From Legionellales bacterium (GTDB lineage: Bacteria > Pseudomonadota > Gammaproteobacteria > PIVX01): a stretch of DNA of 5,487 bases. Numbering within the stretch: position 1 is the first letter of the stretch; each line of letters opens with the position of its first letter. The stretch spans positions 1-5,487 of the forward strand of contig JABSQI010000129.1 in the NCBI GenBank assembly GCA_013215905.1. Reading direction: 5' to 3'. Positions 1 to 3,934 of this stretch are shown here, one piece after another. The position numbers were made by a program, and so were the translations under genes. The notes beneath the pieces were generated by a model. It saw only the letters and a list, made by a program, of their open reading frames with translations. It had not been told where the DNA came from and searched no databases.

Positions 1-42
1 AATAGCTGTTAGGGTAAATAAATATTTAGAAAGTTAAGTTAT

Positions 43-765
43 CTAAAACCATTTTCTCTTCATTTTCTTAAATGATTTATAACCTTTGTTTATTTGTTTA
101 TTTGCTTCATTAACAACTGGTTTAGATTTATGTACAACCTCCTTAACAATAGGCTTTACTTGCTTCACTACTTCTTTCTCTGCTTCCTTATAATCATCAA
201 ATACTTCCTTAGCTACCTGTTTTGATTTTTTACCAATTTTATTAATTTTTTCGTTCGCTTTAAGGCTTTGATTAATATAATTTATATTCTGATACTTATT
301 ATCTAATCCCAAGGCGCTGATAGCTTCAGAAGTGATAGTATCGCATCTGGGACCTGCCAAAAGTATATAATCTTGTTTGTCATATTTGTTATATATACCA
401 TCAACTATACTTAATTTAGTTGTAAAATCTTTCTTATCTTTAGTAGTATAAATCACTTTACTATCAATTCTTTTTGTTTCTTTATTATGATGGATATTTA
501 TTTTTACGCCCTTTTGTTGCAGAAGTATTTTTGATTGACTGAAAGTAGTTTGATCTATTGAAGCATGAAAATATTCATCAAACTCACCATCATCACTACT
601 AAACCTTAAATATACATGATAAATTGTAGTATTAAAAATTTCGTTGACCTGTTGCATTATGGGCATGCTTGCAATTCCTTGCTCTATTGTATAAGTAGTA
701 GCATTAGCAACTCCAACTAAGGAAAATATAATTAATATAAAGCTTTTATAGATAAATTTATTCAT
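43..765 (-). CDS. Predicted exported protein with lysine-rich C-terminal 11-residue repeats; family unknown
   Basis: A 240-residue protein that I do not recognise. Residues 1-22 form a clear Sec signal peptide: K3 and K7, a hydrophobic stretch 8-19, then an A-N-A cleavage site before T23. The middle (23-165) looks globular, with one cysteine (C141) in the mature part, so no internal disulfide is expected. Residues 177-231 read as five consecutive 11-residue units, four of them ending in Glu, including VVKQVKPIVKE and VVHKSKPVVNE. The protein ends in a very basic stretch, KKMKRKWF. Hendecad periodicity suggests a long amphipathic helix or coiled coil, and the net charge suggests binding to acidic polymers, membrane or nucleic acid; both are inference. 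The start is well supported: AGGAG lies 8 nt before the ATG. It appears to be a single-gene unit with its own promoter. A periplasmic, surface or secreted location follows from the signal peptide. Confidence 0.8.
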   Translation of the reverse strand: MNKFIYKSFILIIFSLVGVANATTYTIEQGIASMPIMQQVNEIFNTTIYHVYLRFSSDDGEFDEYFHASIDQTTFSQSKILLQQKGVKINIHHNKETKRIDSKVIYTTKDKKDFTTKLSIVDGIYNKYDKQDYILLAGPRCDTITSEAISALGLDNKYQNINYINQSLKANEKINKIGKKSKQVAKEVFDDYKEAEKEVVKQVKPIVKEVVHKSKPVVNEANKQINKGYKSFKKMKRKWF

Positions 766-773
766 AATTCTAA

Positions 774-778
774 CTCCT
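774..778 (-). promoter_or_regulatory. Ribosome binding site AGGAG for the repeat-tailed exported protein
   Basis: On the minus strand AGGAG is followed by 8 nt and then ATG at 765-763. The ten-base context TTAGGAGTTA is the same as that before nrdG (AGGAG at 3893-3897). This supports the chosen start and shows the Shine-Dalgarno form used by this genome. Confidence 0.75.
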
Positions 779-796
779 AAATCGTTATATCCAAAG

Positions 797-825
797 AATT
801 TACATGACAGTTAATAGATAGTCAA
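797..825 (-). promoter_or_regulatory. Candidate sigma70 promoter for the repeat-tailed exported protein
   Basis: Minus-strand TTGACT (825-820) matches the -35 consensus at five of six positions. A 17-bp spacer separates it from TAAATT (802-797), which matches the -10 box at four of six. Transcription would begin near 790, giving a leader of about 25 nt that holds the AGGAG site. In such AT-rich DNA -10 boxes arise by chance, so the weight rests on the -35 box, the ideal spacing and the position. Confidence 0.4.
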
Positions 826-962
826 CATAAGAATTGTTATTGCTCAATCACGCCTCATAGTTACATTTATTCTCAATCTTTGCTGTATTTTCTATTTGTA
901 GTTTTTTGGTAAATTGTTCGAAACAGTATTTTTATTAAACCATATTTTTTCATCTACCTATT

Positions 963-998
963 TTAATTCTAGATTAGATGTACTAACTTTAGAATTAA
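963..998. repeat. Inverted repeat / hairpin between two minus-strand genes
   Basis: TTAATTCTA (963-971) pairs perfectly with TAGAATTAA (990-998). Inside the 18-nt loop, TTAG (974-977) can pair with CTAA (983-986), giving a two-part stem. It lies about 50 nt past the stop of the CVIL protein gene, where a transcript end would be expected. Neither strand has a U-run after the stem, so it is not a textbook intrinsic terminator. It may protect an mRNA 3' end, bind a protein as DNA, or be chance in A/T sequence. Confidence 0.4.
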
Positions 999-1047
999 CA
1001 TATAAGATTATTTAATAGAAAAATAATAACAAATTTTTTCGTATGAT

Positions 1048-1701
1048 TTACAAGATTACACACTCAAGGCTATTCTTAGATTGTTTATCTACTACAATTT
1101 TTCCAATTGACTTACCTATTTTGGGAACCCTTTTAGAATCTGGAATATTCATTTCGTCAATTACTATCCTATATATAAATTTATCATCCATCTCTACAGT
1201 TTCTTCTAAATAGATGGAATAAGTCATTTCAAAATAACTTTTATTTTGAGCGTACATTAAGTTTTGTATGATAATCTTGAGTGTGTTTGTATACATTAAT
1301 TTCCAATGTTGTTCTTTATCACAATATGCATTAGAACTAAAATGAGTCTGCAAGCTAGCGCTATAAAGATCCCATTTAGTATCTCTGAAATCAAACTTGA
1401 ATGAATGTAAACTAACCAGGTAGAAGCCACCTAAATCTGGCTCCCTACTTCTAAGGATACAACTATCAAAATGAAATACAGACATTCTATTTTTAATAAT
1501 TTCATCAAATTTTGCTTGATTCATTGGTGGAGATGCAAAAACATACTTGATATTAAATACCACTAGAATTATAGCTACAATTTTCATAACACTTCTAGAT
1601 AATATCCAGTAAAATTGTTTGTACTTAGCAAAAATATTATAAAAGTATGTTAACCAAATAGAACTAGCTATTTTATTAATTGGCTTAGAATCATTAATCA
1701 T
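1048..1701 (-). CDS. Predicted exported or membrane-anchored protein ending in a CaaX-like CVIL; family unknown
   Basis: A 217-residue protein with no family that I recognise. The start chosen is the ATG at 1701-1699, because AAGGA lies 7 nt before it. The frame stays open to an ATG at 1803, but that one has no ribosome binding site and would span a likely promoter and leader hairpin. A third possible start, at 1587, gives an ideal signal peptide: MK, hydrophobic core, then V-F-A before SPP. From the 1701 start this hydrophobic segment is at residues 41-56, preceded by an aromatic-rich stretch (14-34), so it could be a long signal peptide or an uncleaved anchor. The remaining 160 residues look globular and mixed alpha/beta. 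The last four residues, C-V-I-L, form a canonical eukaryotic geranylgeranylation-type CaaX box; whether this is functional is speculative. It appears to be transcribed alone. Confidence 0.75.
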   Translation of the reverse strand: MINDSKPINKIASSIWLTYFYNIFAKYKQFYWILSRSVMKIVAIILVVFNIKYVFASPPMNQAKFDEIIKNRMSVFHFDSCILRSREPDLGGFYLVSLHSFKFDFRDTKWDLYSASLQTHFSSNAYCDKEQHWKLMYTNTLKIIIQNLMYAQNKSYFEMTYSIYLEETVEMDDKFIYRIVIDEMNIPDSKRVPKIGKSIGKIVVDKQSKNSLECVIL

Positions 1702-1708
1702 TATAAAT

Positions 1709-1713
1709 TCCTT
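1709..1713 (-). promoter_or_regulatory. Ribosome binding site AAGGA that decides the start of the CVIL protein
   Basis: Minus-strand AAGGA stands 7 nt before the ATG at 1701-1699, in an A-rich single-stranded context directly after the hairpin at 1721-1748. Neither the upstream ATG (1803) nor the downstream ATG (1587) has a comparable site; the latter has only a weak GAAG. This favours the 217-residue product. Confidence 0.6.
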
Positions 1714-1720
1714 TTTTATG

Positions 1721-1748
1721 GGAAGAAGTTCACCGAAGAATTTCTTCC
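1721..1748 (-). promoter_or_regulatory. Leader hairpin immediately before the ribosome binding site of the CVIL protein gene
   Basis: Read on the minus strand, GGAAGAA (1748-1742) pairs with TTCTTCC (1727-1721). After one A-C mismatch, TTC pairs with GAA, leaving the six-base loop TTCGGT. The stem ends 7 nt before the AAGGA site, close enough to affect ribosome entry. It could be a translational control element or an mRNA stabiliser. No U-run follows, so it is not a terminator. Confidence 0.4.
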
Positions 1749-1759
1749 TGATGTTAGAC

Positions 1760-1789
1760 AATATAATGCAATACAGATATTGAATGCAA
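1760..1789 (-). promoter_or_regulatory. Weak candidate promoter for the CVIL protein gene
   Basis: Minus-strand TATATT (1765-1760) matches five of six -10 positions. It is preceded at 18 bp by TTGCAT (1789-1784), a three-of-six -35 match. Transcription would start near 1753, just before the leader hairpin. This agrees with translation from the ATG at 1701, not 1803. The -35 box is poor and the call is tentative. Confidence 0.25.
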
Positions 1790-1885
1790 CATCTCCTAGA
1801 CATAAAAATATGATTATTTGAAATTTATTGGATTTAATTGAAATATTTTTTTAGCAATCATTAAATTTTAATGTTCTAACAAAGA

Positions 1886-2038
1886 ATGTCCACAGATCCA
1901 CGAATTAAACAACGCCAGGAATATTACTACCTAATGCTTAGGCAATATTTTGATACAGATCATTATTACTATCTTCAAGTAATTATTTTTTGTTATATGT
2001 GTAGTCTAAGCATTCAAATAAACACAGTTAATTCATAA
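1886..2038 (+). CDS. Small hypothetical protein of 50 residues, or the 5' fragment of a decayed gene
   Basis: The frame encodes 50 residues, beginning MSTDPRIKQRQEYYYLMLRQ and ending at TAA. I do not recognise it. The first 31 residues look like real coding sequence: varied composition, charged and aromatic residues, and local G+C clearly above the flanking DNA. From about residue 32 (VIIFCYMC...) it turns hydrophobic and AT-rich like intergenic DNA, as if the original reading frame had been lost. No good ribosome binding site precedes the ATG (only an AAAGA-like stretch). A TTGAAA at 1838-1843 with a TAAATT at 1862-1867 could be a weak promoter. It is opposite in strand to both neighbours, and two competing hairpins lie within it. 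It may be a genuine small protein, a remnant, or a chance frame over an RNA element. Confidence 0.35.
   Translation: MSTDPRIKQRQEYYYLMLRQYFDTDHYYYLQVIIFCYMCSLSIQINTVNS
1920..1949 (+). repeat. Hairpin inside the small open frame
   Basis: AATATT (1920-1925) pairs with AATATT (1944-1949) around an inner stem CCTAA (1930-1934) / TTAGG (1938-1942) with loop TGC. Part of the same sequence (AATGCTTAG, 1933-1941) is also perfectly complementary to CTAAGCATT at 2006-2014, so two mutually exclusive folds are possible. It may be simply a feature of the coding sequence. Confidence 0.35.
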
Positions 2039-2061
2039 TACTTAAATAATTCTTATACTAA

Positions 2062-2094
2062 CAATACCTAATAACCAATAGATATTAGGTATTG
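2062..2094. repeat. Perfect 12-bp inverted repeat after the RMF-like gene
   Basis: CAATACCTAATA (2062-2073) and TATTAGGTATTG (2083-2094) are exact reverse complements around a 9-nt loop. The outer arm starts 37 nt past the minus-strand stop of the RMF-like gene, where a transcript end is expected. No U-tract follows on either strand. It is the longest perfect inverted repeat noticed in the window. It may be a weak terminator, an mRNA end stabiliser, or a protein-binding site. Confidence 0.55.
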
Positions 2095-2131
2095 CTAAAG
2101 TTAGATATGAATTTAGTATTTATAAATTCTA

Positions 2132-2425
2132 TTATACTTCACTAACAACAAACTCTTCCTCATATTTATGACTATTAGCTGATGACAATTCCTCTGTATC
2201 ATTTGCTGCATATTCTAAGGACAATTCTATCTCTTCTATACCAAATTTTCTGGACCACCAACCATCTTGCCAATGATAGTAATTAGCTGTGCCTTTTTGA
2301 TATGGATTATCACTTAATTCTAAGCTATTAGCCATCTCAAACCCTTCTTCCCAGCACTCCTCAAGAGAAGGAGCCTTTATATCAAATAATAATTTCGTGA
2401 TCCCCAAAAGATTCGTATTATCCAT
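2132..2425 (-). CDS. Small acidic protein with a ribosome-modulation-factor-like core
   Basis: A 97-residue protein whose residues 24-60 align by eye with ribosome modulation factor (RMF, 55 residues in E. coli). E-E-G-F matches R-G-Y, NPYQ matches CPYQ, and W-x2-GW matches W-x2-GW, at the same spacing. RMF pairs stationary-phase 70S ribosomes into inactive dimers. Here the core is flanked by about 23 N-terminal and 37 C-terminal residues. The tail (64-97) has ten Glu and one Asp against a single Lys. Classical RMF is basic and sits on 16S rRNA, so an acidic version may not bind RNA the same way; the ribosomal role is therefore inference. The start at 2425 is chosen for GGAG placed 5 nt before it. 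An in-frame ATG at 2467 lacks such a site. There is no signal peptide, so it is cytoplasmic. Confidence 0.75.
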   Translation of the reverse strand: MDNTNLLGITKLLFDIKAPSLEECWEEGFEMANSLELSDNPYQKGTANYYHWQDGWWSRKFGIEEIELSLEYAANDTEELSSANSHKYEEEFVVSEV

Positions 2426-2430
2426 AATTT

Positions 2431-2434
2431 CTCC
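2431..2434 (-). promoter_or_regulatory. Ribosome binding site GGAG deciding the start of the RMF-like protein
   Basis: Minus-strand GGAG is followed by AAATT and ATG. It lies inside the longer open frame, so the 14 extra residues that the ATG at 2467 would add are probably untranslated. Confidence 0.6.
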
Positions 2435-2535
2435 ATTTGACAATATCTTATTCACCCACATTTCCATATATAAGTGAATATTATTCTAGCACTATAATGG
2501 GAAACATCTAGTTAAACATTAAAGTATTTACTTTT

Positions 2536-2541
2536 ATTATA
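2536..2541 (-). promoter_or_regulatory. Possible -10 box upstream of the RMF-like gene
   Basis: A perfect TATAAT on the minus strand, about 110 nt before the chosen start. No convincing -35 box stands 16-18 bp upstream, and such hexamers are common by chance in this AT-rich DNA. It is recorded because it is the best candidate in the divergent 252-bp gap (2426-2677), which must carry promoters in both directions. Confidence 0.2.
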
Positions 2542-2622
2542 TTTTTATTGGCAACTATCCGATTGAAAATATTCGACATTTGTACTTATCTAGCAATATT
2601 TTGACTATTCTGTTTTAATTTA

Positions 2623-2651
2623 TTGATATATTCATCTATAACTCATAGTAT
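2623..2651 (+). promoter_or_regulatory. Candidate promoter for the plus-strand exported protein
   Basis: TTGATA (2623-2628, five of six -35 matches), 17 bp, then TAGTAT (2646-2651, four of six -10 matches). Transcription would begin near 2658, leaving a leader of about 20 nt. A second possible -35, TTGACT at 2601-2606, has only a TATATT at an over-long 20-bp spacing. Confidence 0.35.
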
Positions 2652-2677
2652 CAAGAATATACATACTATGGTGTTTT

Positions 2678-3172
2678 ATGCTTACTCCACAAAAAAAAAT
2701 ATTTATTGTTTTGGTTTATTTATTTTCTCTTAATTCTTATTCCACTATTATCGAAACTAATCTACATAAAAAAATTATACCGATCTCAACAAATTACATG
2801 TTAATCACAAATGCTTCCTCTCAATTTTTTAACCAAGAAGACGGTTATGTCACAAAAAAAAATAGGGTGACTCTAACTAAAACCATCCATGACAATAATC
2901 TGATTGGAAAAAATTTAAAAATAGTAGTTGTGTTCCTAAAATACCAAATACGTCAAAATGGTATTCTCAAGATATACCAAACGGATGTAACTCTAGATGG
3001 AAAAAATAAAATTATAAATGGTAATGATAAAATCATTATTGATATCCCTGACAATCCAAATTTATTTGAGATAAATAGCTTGTCCTACGAGAGTATTAAT
3101 CGTCTTCTTCCAATATGGAATATAACAGAATTGTCCAATCAATTATGGCTATACTGTTCTAGAATATTCTAG
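2678..3172 (+). CDS. Predicted exported protein, family unknown, with a nine-A tract in its signal-peptide region
   Basis: A 164-residue protein. Residues 1-22 form a Sec signal peptide: KK at 6-7, hydrophobic 8-18, then S-Y-S before T23. The mature part (about 142 residues) looks beta-rich: alternating hydrophobic runs such as LKIVVVFLKYQI and KIIIDIPDN, with one cysteine near the C-terminus. I recognise no family. The ATG at 2678 has only a weak GGTG (2670-2673) before it. Nine consecutive A bases (2691-2699) fall in the codons just before the hydrophobic core, and loss or gain of one A would break this frame. It ends in a 14-bp perfect palindrome that includes its stop codon, 22 bp from the convergent end of nrdG. 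The protein may be C-terminally shortened, but no continuation in another frame was found. Confidence 0.75.
   Translation: MLTPQKKIFIVLVYLFSLNSYSTIIETNLHKKIIPISTNYMLITNASSQFFNQEDGYVTKKNRVTLTKTIHDNNLIGKNLKIVVVFLKYQIRQNGILKIYQTDVTLDGKNKIINGNDKIIIDIPDNPNLFEINSLSYESINRLLPIWNITELSNQLWLYCSRIF
3159..3172. repeat. 14-bp perfect palindrome over the stop codon of the plus-strand exported protein
   Basis: CTAGAATATTCTAG is its own reverse complement and ends with the TAG stop (3170-3172). With the preceding TT it reads TTCTAGAATATTC, resembling three alternating TTC/GAA units. It sits between convergent genes, the right place for a bidirectional transcript end, but it has no loop and no U-tract, so a terminator role is unproven. 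Confidence 0.4.
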
Positions 3173-3194
3173 CAAGATGATAAAAAATATATTC

Positions 3195-3884
3195 TTAATT
3201 TCTTAATGTAAATTTTTTAAATTTATGTTTAATTTGTTCGTTAAGTTTGTTTGAAAATATACTAGAAAAATAGTTATCCTCCAGCGAGCTATCCATAACA
3301 TTATCCATCCTACAAATTTGTACTGAATAATTTTCAACGCCTGCCCTACAAAGTTCATCAGTCAGATTTTCTAGTAGAGTAGAATCATGTAATTTATAAT
3401 GAATTGTAGTACGACATTCAAATTCAATTTTATTCTCTAACAATAAATCTAAACTTTTTTTAACTGACATGCCTGAATTTTTAGTTCTAGTAATATTTTG
3501 ATATTCACTGAACAATGTTTTAATATCTAAGCCAACCCAATCAATATATTGTAATAATTTAGATAATGTTTGGGTATAACTACCTCCTGTATGCAATCCT
3601 ACATTAAAGCCTAGCGACTTAACCTGCTTGACTACTTCTAACAATCCTTTCTGTGCAGTAGGCTCCCCTCCACTAAATACTATAGCATCTAATAAAGCTC
3701 TCCTAGTCTTAAGAAATTTATATACACTATCCCAGTCATATTTAGTAACACTTTTAAAATTAGTTAGGTTAGTATTGTAGCAATATCTACATCTCCAAGG
3801 ACATCCCTGACAAAAAACAACCGCTGATAATTTATCAGGATAATCTATCGTGGAAAATGGTAAAAATCCCCCTATAGCAATCAT
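3195..3884 (-). CDS. nrdG: Anaerobic ribonucleoside-triphosphate reductase activating protein (radical SAM)
   Basis: NrdG uses a [4Fe-4S] cluster and S-adenosylmethionine to place the glycyl radical on NrdD. The protein has 229 residues, the longer NrdG form (E. coli NrdG is about 154), with the typical opening GGFLPFSTIDYPDKL at 5-19. The radical-SAM motif is C28-P-W-R-C32-R-Y-C35 (CxxxCxxC), with an extra cysteine at 25. GGEP at 72-75 is the SAM-binding segment, and WVGLDIKT (116-123) is a further conserved strand of this group. The ATG at 3884 is preferred over the TTG directly before it because AGGAG lies 8 nt upstream of the ATG. It follows nrdD by 50 bp on the same strand with no terminator between, so the two are surely cotranscribed from a promoter beyond the right edge. 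It is cytoplasmic, and oxygen would destroy the cluster. Function is certain; the exact subfamily is less so. Confidence 0.95.
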   Translation of the reverse strand: MIAIGGFLPFSTIDYPDKLSAVVFCQGCPWRCRYCYNTNLTNFKSVTKYDWDSVYKFLKTRRALLDAIVFSGGEPTAQKGLLEVVKQVKSLGFNVGLHTGGSYTQTLSKLLQYIDWVGLDIKTLFSEYQNITRTKNSGMSVKKSLDLLLENKIEFECRTTIHYKLHDSTLLENLTDELCRAGVENYSVQICRMDNVMDSSLEDNYFSSIFSNKLNEQIKHKFKKFTLRN

Positions 3885-3892
3885 CAATATAA

Positions 3893-3897
3893 CTCCT
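3893..3897 (-). promoter_or_regulatory. Ribosome binding site AGGAG of nrdG
   Basis: Minus-strand AGGAG with 8 nt to ATG at 3884-3882, in the 50-bp gap after nrdD. It selects ATG over the adjacent in-frame TTG (3887-3885), which would be only 5 nt away. Confidence 0.7.
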
Positions 3898-3934
3898 AAT
3901 TTATAAGTACTTTCTATCTATTTTTTATAAATAA

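Noticed and set aside
1..42. Terminator behind the repeat-tailed exported protein
   Set aside because: No stem followed by a U-run can be formed in the visible 42 bases; the signal may lie outside the window.
766..1047. Small genes or a structured RNA in the gap left of the CVIL gene
   Set aside because: All frames are broken by close stops. Apart from the promoter near 797-825 and the hairpin at 963-998 nothing convincing was seen.
1702..1803. N-terminal extension of the CVIL protein to the ATG at 1803
   Set aside because: There is no ribosome binding site at 1803, and the stretch contains a candidate promoter and a leader hairpin; the ATG at 1701 has AAGGA at 7 nt.
2426..2467. Fourteen-residue extension of the RMF-like protein to the ATG at 2467
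   Set aside because: It lacks a ribosome binding site, while GGAG stands 5 nt before the ATG at 2425; the extension overlaps that site.
3885..3887. TTG start for nrdG
   Set aside because: It adds one residue only, and the adjacent ATG has the better spacing (8 nt) from AGGAG.
3901..3930. TTATAA repeats in the nrdD-nrdG gap as a terminator or processing site
   Set aside because: The 6-bp A/T-only repeats are expected by chance in such sequence, and the two genes are clearly cotranscribed.
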